Assembly (NCBI RefSeq): GCF_963924675.1
Contig: NC_089234.1
Span: 26,031,668 to 26,095,667 of the forward strand
DNA from: Phocoena phocoena
Lineage: Eukaryota; Chordata; Mammalia; Artiodactyla; Phocoenidae
Direction: 5' to 3'
DNA: 64,000 nucleotides
Part shown: positions 36,229 through 48,128 of the stretch, piece by piece
Layout: every line of letters begins with the position of its first letter
How positions within the stretch are numbered: position 1 is the stretch's first letter
The notes under the pieces: generated by a model
The model's input: the letters and a program-made list of their open reading frames with translations, nothing else
The model's database searches: none
Told to the model about the DNA's origin: nothing
Position numbers and translations under genes: made by a program

Positions 36229-36739
36229 GGACCTCAACAGGAAAAGACTAACTGCATTAGTAATTTTAACTTTAGAAAAGGTAGGAGGAGGTAAAACTCA
36301 AAAAAACTCCATAATTCATTGGGGTTCTTTAATAAAACTCGACCCACTGTCAGTATCTGGAAAAGTCTCTGACTTCAGGCATTAGGGTGCGTCCCTCACC
36401 ACTTCCAGCTTCAGACACAGGAAGCATGATGGATGGGTTCCTGTGCTAAATCTAAACAGTATGAGAACCACATAAGAGCTTGCTTTCCTAACCCCAAATG
36501 CATGCCGTTTAACACGTATTAACAAGCTTCCTCAGGCCAAGTAACCTAAGAAAGGGGATCAATTCTCAAGGACTGAGAAGACAACTTGGTTGCTATAAAA
36601 ACAATTTTATATAACAATCATTTTGTTGTTTGTTGAAAACAATTATAACATTTATGGATGATCACAAAAGTATTATTACAATAATATAATCATTCATCTG
36701 CAATGGCTGTTAACATGTAAAATGTTCATTTCCCTTAAC

Positions 36740-37390
36740 CTAGCAATCCAACTTCTAGGAATTTATCCCACAGAAATACTTAGGCAAGAGTGCAAAGACA
36801 TACATCTACAAGGATGCTCACTGCAAGTTTGTGGTAGGGAAAAATTAGAAACCATCCAAATGCCCAACACCAGGAGAGTGATTAAAGTAAAGTATATCTA
36901 GATAATAAAGTGTATAGTTAGAAAGAATATACTAACATGGAAAGATGTCCAAAAGATATTAAGTTGAAAAACATGGTCCATTTTTATAAAATAATGATAA
37001 TTCTATATAGATATATGCATTGAAAAGAAAGTCGAAATATAGAACACTAATGTTTCCTCAGTGGGGGAATGAATTATGAAGGACTTTAACTTTGTGTCAT
37101 ATATTTCTATGTTTCAGGGTTTTTTTTTTAATATTCATTTATTTGGCTGTGCTGGGTCTTAGTTGCAGCATGCAGGGTCTTCGCTGCGGCGTGTAGGATC
37201 TTTAGTTGCAGCATGCAGGCTCGTAGTTGTGGCATGCAGGATCTAGTTCCCTGACCAGGGATCGACCCCGGGCCCCCTGCATGGGGAGCGCGGCGTCTTA
37301 ACCGCTGGACCACCAGGGAAGTCCCTATGTTTCAGTTTTATAATGAGCAAATATTTCTTTTATAAACGGGAAAAGGAAAGAAACTGTAAA
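36740..37390 (+). mobile_element. Old L1 3' remnant, sense, split by a SINE
   Basis: L1-like words TTCTAGGAATTTATCCCACA and AACATGGAAAGATGTCCAAA. Related to 18366-18860. Confidence 0.55.
37118..37324 (-). mobile_element. tRNA-derived SINE, old form with repeated body
   Basis: Antisense with tandem GTTGCAGCATGCAGG-like units and CCCTGACCAGGGATCGACC. Perfect duplication CTATGTTTCAG at 37107-37117 and 37325-37335. Confidence 0.88.
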
Positions 37391-38380
37391 GAAAAAAAAA
37401 ATCTCTTGTTGTCATTAGTCTGTCCATACCACAGAGTTCAGGATCCTCAGGCAGCACCCTCCCCCCAATCTCCCTGATTGGGCCTGAATCACAAAGTGAG
37501 CCGACTCAGCACATGTCATGAGGTTGCCATTAAACAGCAGCAAGAGAAGGCACTTGAATTTCCACACAGTGTCAGTTACAAGATTGGGGGGCCATGTTTC
37601 TCCTGAAACTCAAGTGAAATTGCCTTGGAATTTGTGGTTAAGGCCTACCAATGGCAGAACTGAGAGCAGGCAGCCTCTCCAGCAGAATTCTAAAGCACAG
37701 CTCAGAAATCAAGCCCTGCTGAGTTGGGGAATGGTTTATTTCTAATGAAACCCAGAGGGTAGGGGGCAGGGGAACAGTCACTGGAAATCTGAGAAGAAAA
37801 AATGAGCTGATCAATAAAATTAAAAGGGAATGGGTGAGTAAGAGAAACTGGCTGCAAAGAAGGAAAGAAGTTGAAGTGTCTACTGGTGAAGTTACTGATG
37901 TATTTACTGCAGAACTTACCAAATGATTCATGACAGTGGCTGGATTTGGTTCTAAATCTATGTAGCAGGTGAAACAATGACAGCTACCCTGTCACATTTT
38001 CTTTCCACATGACACTTTTATACCGGCCCAGCATCCTGATCAGTATGCAAGGATCCTCTGACCCCAGGTAACACTTGGGGCTTCCTGGGTAGGGGAGCAG
38101 ATACTGTTTTGCCCACCTGGTGGCCGTTCCCCTTCTTACTAAGAGAATCCCACTTTTCTTCCTCTGCCTTTCCTTGGCCATGACTTTCAGGGAACAAGGG
38201 CCCATCCCCAGCCCTAGGAGGTGGATATTGATCGGTAAGCCAACATGGTCGTCTCACTTTCCTGACATAACTCTAGCTAATGAGATGCAAGAGGAGATCA
38301 ATGAGGGCGGTTCTGTGGAGGTTTTGATTGGTCTTGAAAAGACACACAAGACACAGGGAGCTCAGCTCGGTTCTCTGTGA

Positions 38381-38528
38381 TGACCTAGATGGTTGGAATG
38401 GGGTGGTGGTGGGAGGGAGGTCCACGAGGGAGGGGATATACGTACACATATAGCTGATTCACTTCGTTGTACCGCGGAAACTAACACAACATTGTAAAGC
38501 AATTATATTCCAGTTAAGAAAAAAAAAA
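38381..38528 (+). mobile_element. L1 3' end fragment, sense
   Basis: GATGACCTAGATGG, a G-rich run, then GCTGATTCACTTCGTTGTAC and AACATTGTAAAGCAATTATA with poly-A. Same L1 3' end type as in the composite insert at 10546-10630. Confidence 0.82.
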
Positions 38529-38689
38529 GAGACTCGGGACAGAAGTGTCTTTTTTGCTACTTGCAGACTCTGTCAGGTGTGATTCTAGGATGCCAGGGAT
38601 TGCGGCAGCCATCTTTGGAGTATCAGGGAACAAGTTTAAAAAGTCAATCCAAAGTGCTGAGGAAGGCAGAGCAGGAAGTTAGAAAGAAC

Positions 38690-39470
38690 TCAGGTCCTTA
38701 ACAGCACCACTGAACAGATGACAACCATCCCTGGAACGCCCCACCTCCAGATGGCTCGCTCTGTAAGATAAGTGCCCTTATTGTTAGGCCATTTTAGTTG
38801 GGGTGTTCTATTACCTGTAGTCAAAACCATCCCAACAGATACAAGACAGAACAAAAGGTGTCCGCTCCACCTATGCATTCTCTAATGATTTGACTTCCAA
38901 GCATAACTGCACATCACAGTTACTGAGGCAGTAGATGCCCCTAAAGCCTTGTGAGAGCAACTGATTTTGCCTACCAAGGGCTATACCTACATGTTTTCTG
39001 CCAGTGCTTTCTACCCTTTGCTTTAGAGGACTTCTCTCCCACTCCGTGTAGTTGGAAGTGAGGAGGGGGAAGACCTTAAACATAAATCCTGGTGCTCCAT
39101 CCGGACCACCACCCCCAACCAGGGGGGTGTCCTACTGATCTAGACAGAACTAATCTGGGTCCTTCCCCAGGACTGACGGAGGAATGTTGGAAGCAAAAAG
39201 CCTTCTGCCTGCTGGGACTACAAACTGGGAGAACTGGAAACTCTGGCTGGTGGTGCTCATCTTTCCTGGCACGTGCGAAGAGTCAGTCTACAGTACAAGA
39301 CCAACGCACAAGTCGGAGCCCTGAGGACACTGTTCGACCGTATAGATCAAGCCATGCCTGAAACCCTGGACATCCCAGTAACCTGACCAATAAAGTCTGT
39401 TATTATTTCAGGTAGTTTTTGTTGGGCTTCTGTCATTTGCTCATGATTAGGAGCATCCCGACTCAAACAC
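38690..39470 (+). repeat. Two unnamed old repeat remnants
   Basis: 38690-38850 ends GTTGGGGTGTTCTATTACCT and 39150-39470 ends GTTGGGCTTCTGTCATTTGC. Both resemble the 3' parts of old mammalian LTR-type repeats, but I cannot name them. Confidence 0.35.
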
Positions 39471-40629
39471 TCACCTGTCTCATCCCCACATCCTGACTCC
39501 TTCACCTTCTCTGGATACTCTTCTTTCCCAGGCCTCTCACATTTCCACTTCCTTTTCTCTACTGCTCAGCTCCCCACCTCTGAGCAAGCCAACCAAAAAG
39601 TGACTGCCCTCCAGCAGGTCAGGGCTAAGTTACAGAACCTGTCCAAGTCATTCTTCAGAGCAAGCTTTAGAGGCAGCCTCATGCAGCCCCAGGCTGGGCG
39701 TGGGCATCACCACTCCCCATCACACACCCCCGCCCCCAGAGTCTCATCATCTCTTTCCCTTGCCTCCCACTGCCCTGATGCTGTTTCTAAGTCTGGATGG
39801 CAAAGCTGTGGATGCTGTCTAGACCTGGAAAAGCAGGTCTAAGCATTCCACTTACTAGATACTGCTCAGCATGTTCTCACATGCAAATGGGCGGGGTACT
39901 CCATGTAAGTCACTGAGTTTAAGGTGGACAGCCCAGGTGAGGCAAGACCACCACACAGAACTACGCTGCTAGGTATACACGTGTAGGTCTATCTATCTAT
40001 ACATCAAACATAAAATACATGTTCTGTATAATAACATACGTGTAACCCTTGTAGAGTGTAACCGGTTGGGACAGAGCAATGTCTACAAGGGAGGTTCTCT
40101 GCAGCATCAGGAGAGTGTGCCCTGCTCCGAGAAAACTGGAAAGGCCTAAATCCAGTCTTACGAAAGAGTTACAAAAAGGGGCAATCATTCACACTATAAA
40201 AAGATTCTTCACCTTATAAAAAAGGATTTACTTACAAGGTCCCACTAAACTGCATGGGCTCTATTGCATATAGAATAGGATTTGATTTGTATAAGGCTTT
40301 ACCGGCACTGCCAACTACATAAATCAAGGAGCCACAGTTGAACTGAATTTGCTTTTTGTGTTTACAATGTGATATACAAAATGAGGTAATTTTACCTCAT
40401 TTGTGTCATTATTATTAATTTTCTGTGTGAGAGAAAGATAATGGCACCAAATTTATCATATCAGCTGAGGCAGGCATCTGATACAGGGATAAGCAATGCA
40501 TCTCCTTCCTATCAGCGTTTCCTGGGGTCTTTACTAACACTGCAAAAAAAGACCAAGGTACCCATCTTCTCTATTCACATAAGGTTTTTGAAGACTGAAT
40601 AATAATAATAATTGTGGGTGATACTTATA

Positions 40630-40860
40630 TATCCATAGTACTTACTATGTATCAGGCACTGTTCTAAGTGCTTTGCAGGTATTAACTCATTTCATCATCT
40701 CAAGAACTTCATGTATAGTTACTATTATTATCTCTGCTTTATAGTTGAGCAAATAAGTTATGATGCCCAAGGTCAGGAGGCAGTAACTGGCAGAGCTGAG
40801 GTAAAAATGCAGGCAGTCTGGGCCTAGGGGCCATGCTCTTAACCATGATACTATTCTGTC
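40630..40860 (-). repeat. MIR, antisense, nearly full length
   Basis: Follows the MIR reverse complement throughout: ATCAGGCACTGTTCTAAGTG, GTATTAACTCATTTCATCAT, AGTAACTGGCAGAGCTGAGG, TGCTCTTAACCATGATACTA. Confidence 0.75.
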
Positions 40861-41007
40861 CTCCTTGATCTAGCAGTAACGTGCAAGATGGTGAAGAGTG
40901 CCAGGGAGAGAAGTGGAAACGGGGGCTATGTAGCCTATAGCTACCTACCTAACTTACCAATGAGCTCAGGCACATCGGGCTGAGGACCCGTACTATGCAG
41001 TGAAACA

Positions 41008-41085
41008 GGAAAGGTGGAAGGAAGGGAGGCAGGGAGGGAGGGAAGGGAAGAGAGAAAGAGAGAAGGGAAGAAAAGGTAAGAAGGT
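41008..41085. repeat. Purine-rich (GGAA/GGGA) tract
   Basis: Nearly uninterrupted A/G run of about 75 bases with GGAAGGGAGG and GAGAAAGAGAGAAGG motifs. Confidence 0.9.
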
Positions 41086-41104
41086 GACTGAGAGGAGGCA
41101 CAAG

Positions 41105-41240
41105 GGAGGTTTCTGGAGAACTAGCCTGTTTCTTGATCTGGGTGCTGGTTACACGGGGTGTGTTTAGTTTGTTAACTCTCAGCAAGCTGTACTTTTTATA
41201 TGCATATTTTCATGAACAAAAGTTAAAAGATTCAAGTATG
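41105..41240 (+). mobile_element. Old L1 3' UTR tail
   Basis: CTTGATCTGGGTGCTGGTTA and the following A/T-rich end are the classic old L1 3' tail. Confidence 0.6.
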
Positions 41241-41437
41241 GGTTTAAGAGGATTTGGGTAATATTACGAATGGCTTTAGCCCTCCTCTATGTATTTTCCA
41301 AACGTTCCAGAGTGCCCGAGCAAGGCATGCTGGAGCTCAGAGGCTATGTGCACAAGTGCAATCACCCATGTGGATGATTCTCAAACCTCATGGTCCAGCC
41401 TGAGACATGTAGCAGCCCAAATATCAGCTGGGCCACC

Positions 41438-41665
41438 AGCAATGTGGTATCATGGTTAAGAGAGTGGCGTTAAGAACTACAAGGCTGTCCTTTGCACTTA
41501 CTAGCTGTGTGATTTTGAACAAGCTACTTCCCCTCTCTGCCTGCCTTCCTTTCTGCAACTGTAGAGCTGGTATAACAGCGCCTAACTCACAGGGCTTTAC
41601 TGCACACCGAAGGAGCACTTACAACCGTACCTGGCACATAGAACACACTACTAAATTTTAGCTCT
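41438..41665 (+). repeat. MIR, sense
   Basis: GTATCATGGTTAAGAGAGTG, CTTACTAGCTGTGTGATTTT and ACCTGGCACATAGAACAC cover the MIR head, core and 3' end. Confidence 0.72.
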
Positions 41666-41790
41666 TGTCCTCACCATTCAGGCTCATAGCCATGGTCTTC
41701 TCTCTTACATCAGTTGCCATATACTTTTCTTCATCATTTTCCCATTTAAATAATTACTACTCCCTGCCATGTTTCAAAAAGAATTTAAGG

Positions 41791-41996
41791 GGGCTTCCCC
41801 AGTGGCACAGTGGTTGAGAGTCCGCCTGCCGATGCAGGGGACACGGGTTCATGCCCCGGTCCGGGAAGATCCCACATGCCACGGAGCGGCTAGGCCCGTG
41901 AGCCATGGCCGCTGAGCCTGTGTGTCCGGAGCCTGTGCTCCGCAACAGGAGAGGCCACAACAGTGAGAGGCCCGCGTACCGCAAAAAAAAAAAAAA
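41791..41996 (+). mobile_element. CHR-type SINE, short young form
   Basis: Sense, with poly-A of about 17. Perfect duplication AAAGAATTTAAGG at 41778-41790 and 41997-42009. Confidence 0.93.
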
Positions 41997-42249
41997 AAAG
42001 AATTTAAGGAAGATTTGTTTTAGTTATTATTCAAGTAGTACAATCACATTATGAAAATCTGGAAAACAGAAAATCAGGTATTATACTTTTGGGAGTGTAG
42101 TCATCCTGCTGCTGCTGTGAAACGCCTGAAGTGATCTACAGGCACAAACTATAGCTGTTACATTACAGACACCATAAAAGGGCCTGTCGCAGCAGACGGG
42201 ACTATGGAGCCACACCAGGCAACATACACTCAAGAAACAGCCACAACTT

Positions 42250-43630
42250 CTTATTCTCAAAATTTTCAGTCCCATAGAAAAGTTAGAAGGATAGTCCAAT
42301 ATATCCTTCACCTCCATACATCCTTCACCTAGCTTCACCCTTTAACATTTTGCCACATTTGCTTTCTCCTCTGTCTCCCCCCGACACACTTTTTTTTGCC
42401 AAATCATTCGAAAGTTAAGTTGCAGGTATCATGTCATTTTATTCATAAATACTTCAGCTTTTATCTCCTAGGAACAAAGACACTATCCTTTATAACCATA
42501 ATACCATATCACACCCAAGGAATTTCACAGTTACACAGTACTGTTATCTAATACACAGTCTATATTTTTTCTAATTGCCCTAAAAATAACCTTTTTTTTC
42601 CAATTCAGGGTCCAATCAAGGATCATACATATATTTAAACTGTCATGTTTTCTTTGATCTAGGACAGCTCCAGCCCCTTGCCATGTTTTCTTTTAGAGCA
42701 TTGACATTTTTGAAGAGTCCAGGCAGCTGTCTTGTAAAATATCCCACAATCTGGATTTACCTGACTATATGCTCAGGATTCAATTCAGGTGAAACATTTT
42801 TGGAAAAGTGCTACATGGGGACTTCCCTGGTGGTGCAGTGGTTAAGAATCGCCTGCCAATGCAAGGGACAGGGGCTCAGTCCTTGGTCCGGGAAGATGCG
42901 ACATGCCGCAAGCAACTAAACCTGTGCACCACAACTATTGAGCCTGCACTCTAGAGCTTGTGAGCCACAACTACTGAGCCCTCGTGCCACAACTACTGAA
43001 ACCCGTGCACCTAGAGCCCATGCTCGGCAACAAGAGAAGCCACCACAATGAGGAGCCCGTGCACCTAGAGCCCATGCTCTAGGTGCTCTAGGTGCTCTAG
43101 AGCCCATGCTCGGCAACAAGAGAAGCCACCACAATGAGAAGTCCACGCACTCCAACAAAGAGTAGCCCCCGCTCGCTGCAACTAGAGAAAAGCCCACATG
43201 CAGCAACGAACACCCAATGCAGCCAAAAATAAATTAAATAAATAAAGTGTTACACGGTTGGTGCTTTATATTTCACAGTGTAACATGTAAGGAGGTACAT
43301 AGTAGTCACTTGTTCCATTTTTGTGGTGCTACATTTGATCATTTGGTTAAGCTGATGCCCACCCAAACTTTTCCATTGTAAAGGTATTCTTTTTCTCTTT
43401 GTAGCACATAAGTAATCTGTGGAGAGATTCTTTGAGTCCTTGTGACTACGTTATACCCCAACAATCTTTTTTATCCGATAGTTTTGACATCTGTTGATAA
43501 TGTACCTGAATCAATGATCACATTAGTGTTGCAAAACAGTCACTGTGATGTTTACTGTGTGGCTGAAATGAACCCTTGCAAATCAAATCCCGCTTTTCTC
43601 CCCACTTGCGTTATTATTTCAGAACTATAA
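42250..43630 (+). repeat. Old L1M-type 3' UTR-like repeat, split by a SINE
   Basis: Words TTAACATTTTGCCACATTTG, ACTGTCATGTTTTCTTTGAT and AATATCCCACAATCTGGATT lie left of the SINE and the sequence continues at 43257-43630. The same repeat type as 20655-21430. Confidence 0.45.
42817..43243 (+). mobile_element. CHR-type SINE, long form, internally duplicated
   Basis: Sense copy with duplication AAAGTGCTACATGG / AAAGTGTTACACGG. A 41-42 base body segment occurs twice (43011-43052 and 43098-43138), joined by a CTCTAGGTG tandem, making the element about 100 bp longer than its relatives. Confidence 0.9.
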
Positions 43631-44049
43631 CATCAGAACTATTTCAGAGGTTCATCTGCTTGACTCCACCTGACAGTGATTCATAACACCTGTTCTACAT
43701 TTCTCTGATCTTGATCCATATGAGCAGGTTACATTAAGTGCAAACAAACATATAAATGTACTGGCTTAAGCACTGGGCAGGAAGCTACCTGTCTATACAA
43801 GCAAGAGGTTGCCTAGTCTTTAGAGCCCCATTTCCTATAGTAGATCAAATTCCATGTCAAGAAATGTCTATTTTCCAGGAGCTGAAATAGGTCAGTTGGG
43901 AGAGCATTAGACTGAAGAAAGGTCTGTTTTCTCGAAGACAGTTCTATATTGGCATCAGTTACAGGCATCAAAGAAGGGAGAGAAGGGGACACAGTGGGTT
44001 CAGGCAGTAGACTCCTGGCACAATCTTAAAACATTAAAAGATTGTGCAG

Positions 44050-44412
44050 GGGGCTTCCCTGGTGGTTCAGTGGTAAAGAACCTGCCTTCCAATGCAGGGG
44101 ACGCAGGTTCAATCCCTGGTCAGGGAACTGAGATCCCACGTGCCATGAGGCAACTAAGCCCATGCATGTGCCACAACTACTGAGCTTGTGTGCCTCAACT
44201 AGAGCCCACTTGCCGCAAACTACAGAGCCCACGTGCCCTGGAGCCTGCGTGCCACAACTAGTGAAGAGAAAACCCGCACGCCACAACTAGAGAGAAGCCC
44301 GTGTGCCACAACGAAGAGCCTGCATGCCACAACAAAAGATGCCCCATGCCACAACTAAGACCCGATGCAGCCAAAAATAAATAAAATAAATAATAAATAA
44401 ATCTTAAAAAAA
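44050..44412 (+). mobile_element. tRNA-derived SINE, diverged long form
   Basis: The head GGGCTTCCCTGGTGGTTCAG with AAAGAACCTGCCTTCCAATG differs from the CHR copies and looks like the general cetartiodactyl form. Duplication AAAAGATTGTGCAG / AAAAGACTGTGCAG. Confidence 0.9.
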
Positions 44413-44524
44413 AAAAGACTGTGCAGACCTAGACGCTAGGATAGTACCAAATCACATGAGCCAGCTGCTTCAAGCAGCCTGCTTCCCCTGCCCCTGTGAA
44501 TGATACTTCTTCCCATCAACAGTC

Positions 44525-44707
44525 CTTTAGAGTCCAAACAACATCCCCAGACCAGCTGCATTAGAATCCCCCGGGAAGCTGGTTAAGAAACAGATGCCCC
44601 AGTCCCACCTCTGACCAACTGAATCAGAGCCCTCCGGGAGCATTTGGGACTCAGTGTGTTGAGATCCCAGAGGATCTCATGAGCAGCCAGGTTTGGGAAC
44701 CCTTGCT
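44525..44707 (-). mobile_element. hAT-Charlie MER5A-like element
   Basis: CAGCTGCATTAGAATCCCCC, AACTGAATCAGAGCCCTCCG and the end GGTTTGGGAACCCTTGC match the MER5A pattern. Strand uncertain. Confidence 0.6.
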
Positions 44708-44947
44708 TACAGAAGATCCACTGTAGCCTTCAAAAGGGTACTATCCCATAGGCCACACAATGATAGATGGTAGTTAAGGATCAGTCAGTCCCATTACATG
44801 ATGGCCAACCAGCCAACAACTGACCCCCAGGGGTCTGAAATGAGGACAGAGGGTTTCAACCTACATGGTCAATTGCACCCCCAATTTATAGCCTACTCAA
44901 GGCTGAAAAAAAAGTCACTATACTCAGAGAAGTTGCCAGATCTATGG

Positions 44948-45106
44948 TTCTCCAAATTTAGTCTCTACCAGAGCATCTGGGAACATCACCCACCAAAGAT
45001 TCTAAGTCAGAGATCTCCTCTGGGGCCCAGGAGTGTGCTTGCAACAAGCTCTCCAGCTGATTCTGATGCAGGGGTCCAAGGACCATACTTTGAGAGACCC
45101 TGGCCT
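44948..45106 (+). mobile_element. hAT-Charlie MER5A-like element
   Basis: GGTTCTCCAAATTTAGT at one end, CAGCTGATTCTGATGCAGGG and ACCATACTTTGAGAGACCC at the other. Second copy within 0.5 kb. Confidence 0.65.
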
Positions 45107-45998
45107 AGATGCTAGTCTGCTCCTATCTATGACAGTCAAAGAGCAAGAGTTGGATAAAATTATGTCGGCTTTCATTTGAAAACTACTTACCAAACCAAAG
45201 AAACAAAATATAAAGTCATATGGGAAATGTTTCTGAGCAATTAACCACACAGAAACATTCAGATGATATGAAACCCTCCATAAAAGGTACTGAATTCCAC
45301 TCCGACATTTCATCCCACTTGAGGACTAGAGGCAGGCTGAGTCAAGAGCATGCGACCAAGGCTCCCAGCACAAAAGTCCCCACTTCCGGTTCCATATTAG
45401 CAGTCTCCAGAAGGGCACCAGGGGCACAGGACCATCCCCTGGAGGGCACTTGAATCATGTGAATCAAACAATATTTCTGACTGTCAAGGTCCTGCCTGAT
45501 TCCAACTTCCCGTTCACACTGTGAGGGAGCAAGTTCAAGGTAATTCGTTCTCTCTCTGCCCTATCCTCTACTGTGAACACTAGACTTAGCCAAGATTAAC
45601 ATGTGTGCTCATGCCCCAGAAATGGAGGTGGCTAGGCCACTGGCATCAGGGAGGAAAGAGTGCTAATTGTGGGAAAAGGGGGAGACAGAGAAAGTGCTGG
45701 TCAGCTCCATGCTGAGCTGGCCTTTGGCTCTCTGGGAATCAGAAGTATGGCTGGCAGACTGCAACCAAGGCTCAGGGTGTCAGGGACTCCCACTGCAGGA
45801 GGTCATATGACATATCCTTCCCTCCCATGGCCCAGGCAGCTTTCCACCCAGGAAACAAGCCACCCTTATGGTACAAATGCAGTATAGCACTCCCAGGAAA
45901 GGTCCTTCCACGGACATCAAAATATACCTTCAGGTTCCCAACCCAAGCAGGCTCATGGTGAACGGACAAGCACACCAGCCAGCTCCTGGGGCTCTTAC

Positions 45999-46135
45999 CT
46001 GACTGGAACACATATCTGGCCAAGCCTTGCATTAGTTCAGCTGGCCATGTTGGGGGCGCAGACTCCCCTGTCTCTCTCTTCAGACGAAATGTCAACTCAA
46101 AGCCAAAACCACTAGGTCCATCTGTTCCTGTGAAT
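45999..46135 (-). CDS. SUFU: SUFU exon 3 (third base of codon 106 to first base of codon 152)
   Basis: This 137 bp exon supplies the last base of codon 106 and then FTGTDGPSGFGFELTFRLKR through ARYVFQS, plus the first base of codon 152. It lies in the N-terminal SUFU domain and contains Tyr147, which with Asp159 of exon 4 is known from structural work as part of the GLI-binding groove. The acceptor is a clean pyrimidine-rich tract ending TTCCTTCCAG and the donor is GTAAGAG. It is isolated: exon 4 is 40.4 kb downstream and exon 2 is not found in the 17.9 kb upstream. The length is not divisible by three. Confidence 0.97.
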
Positions 46136-46443
46136 CTGGAAGGAATAAAAAGCAAATGTTTTTTGTTTAACTACCTTAGGGAAAACACTGTTTTGTTGTC
46201 TAATTAAAGTTCTTCCCCTTTTTGCGTAGGCTCGGCATCCAAACCCCCTAGTCGGAAGAATCTTGAGCCTTGAGGGGAGGAAGGACCTCGATAGCCCATA
46301 TGGAACAAGAACTCTAGCCTTGCCCTCCTGCCAGCTACAGCACATGTGTGTGACCTCAGCCCCGCCAATCAAATTCCCCTGCTGGTACTCTGAATTACAA
46401 GTTCCAGGTTTTGTGGCTCTGGAACATTCCTTTCTGTATGATT

Positions 46444-46495
46444 GAGTTAAAATCCTACAAAGGGAGATGGGTCACTAGGGCAAAGGGAAGATTTC
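46444..46495 (+). repeat. 52 bp direct repeat, copy 1
   Basis: Differs from copy 2 at one position only (the T of GTTAAAATCC). Lies 308 bp upstream of exon 3 in the gene's direction. Confidence 0.9.
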
Positions 46496-47826
46496 CATTA
46501 CTGAAAATAACCCTTACACTCTTTATTCCTTCAAGCTATTAATAAGCACCTACTGAGTTTGCTAAGGATATATGTCCTACTGTATGCCCTATGAGGATGA
46601 GACCCTTTCTCCACTCCCACCTCCACCCTGCCCCACAAGAGGACAATCCTTGGGCTAAACTGGCTGGCCTCCAAACTCAGCATTTGAGGATGGGTCCCAA
46701 AGCAGATTCCAAATATCCAAATACTGGGAGGGCCCACGATCTTCCTGAAAGCCAGCACCCCACATGCACTCATCAATCAGCACATGCTCTTCCTGAAACC
46801 TGGCACCCTGTGTGTACCCTTCAATCACTGGAACCTTGAGGAAGCAGAGTTTGCCCTCCCTTCCCATCCCCAAGTGGCCCAGAGTGATGATGGCCACAAA
46901 CATCATAGGGAGATGAGGCAGGGGGAGCAGTGCCTGCCTCCCTGTCTGCTAGGAAACCCCCAGGAGGCTGAGTCTCCACAGGAGTCCCTGAAATGGACTT
47001 CTGCCAGAGAGGGAAATGATGTGGATTAGAGAGCAAGGCTGGTTGGTGGTGGCACCTCCTGGGGTGAGGGAAGCATTCAGGGAAGGGCTCCTGAGAGTTA
47101 CAGGAGGCTTGCCAGCATGGGAAGGGCTAAAAGTTAAACTATGTTCATGATATAATTTTCAGTAATAATATCTTGTACAAACATGAGCCACAATGATTAT
47201 ACACATTTAAACTCCTCAGCATACAAATACAAGCCATAAGATGACAGCCAACACCTCCTTGCGCGCCAAGCTACCGGAACAGGCGGTCAGAGGGGAGAAT
47301 GCTGAAGGGGCAGTGATGCAGTCAGTGCCCAACGCTGGGATCCCACGTGGCATCTTTCCCCCATCATCACCATCATCGTCCCCAAGGGGCCGGGCCGGGA
47401 GACTGGGCAGAAAGAGGTGCTAACGTCTCAGAAGCTCTGACACCAGGGCTAGCCCTGCTTGTGTACCCGAGTTGGTCCAGCACTCCTGCACTTGCTGCAG
47501 TGAGGAGCTCACCTCTGGTAAGCTAAGTTCTCTAAAGGACTGAAAAGGAAGCCTTAGAATCACTATTTTCTCTGAGTATCTATAATTGTGGGAGGCACAC
47601 TCCATTTTGGGGTACACTCCTAGAATTTTGGAGACCGGGCTAGAGATGCTTGGCAGGATGCAGTGTAAGGTATTTTCCTTCCTTGCTGAATCGCCCTGTT
47701 TGGGGGCAATTCTATGCAGAAAGGCTGAGGGAATAGCTAAGCAAGCTGAGGCTGTAAGAGCTGCCTCCCAAGGGGCTATAGGCTCGCGAGGGGTATGAAA
47801 ACCTGGGGTAATGCAAGACTGACTTG

Positions 47827-47878
47827 GAGTTAAAACCCTACAAAGGGAGATGGGTCACTAGGGCAAAGGGAAGATTTC
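47827..47878 (+). repeat. 52 bp direct repeat, copy 2
   Basis: Begins GAGTTAAAACCCTACAAAGG and ends GGGAAGATTTC. Located 1383 bp from copy 1, in otherwise unrecognised DNA. Confidence 0.9.
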
Positions 47879-48087
47879 AAGCAGCCGCCAATTAGAGGCA
47901 GCTTTGTAAAACGTATTAGACCATTACTCCCGGGGCTTTCATCTCAGACCAAGAAAACTACATGATTTCTAACCGCAAAAACTTGAGAAACAGACTAAAA
48001 GAAACATGCTCCTCAGACTGTGCGATGGGGTGAACCCTCAGATGCAGAGAGAGTAGCCACATGCATCCAAGCAGCGAGGGTTGTGCA

Positions 48088-48128
48088 CACATGTACATGC
48101 GTGCATGGGTGTGCATGCACGCACACGC
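48088..48128. repeat. Alternating purine-pyrimidine (TG/CA, CG) stretch
   Basis: GCACACATGTACATGCGTGC followed by similar alternating sequence; not a simple microsatellite. Confidence 0.7.

Larger units (their letters stand above)
5607..45998 (-). other. SUFU: SUFU intron 3 (40.4 kb, repeat-rich)
   Basis: The intron runs between exon 3 (donor GTAAGAG) and exon 4 (acceptor CTGTCCACAG) and contains most of the mobile elements listed separately. Stretches with no feature I recognise include 5607-6530, 13010-15100, 15300-17400, 19565-20390, 24140-24630, 25060-25700, 26570-27250, 27410-28560, 28820-29460, 30810-31390, 31600-32830, 32950-33570, 33800-34790, 36240-36740, 37390-38380, 39480-40620 and 45110-45998. 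Confidence 0.93.
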
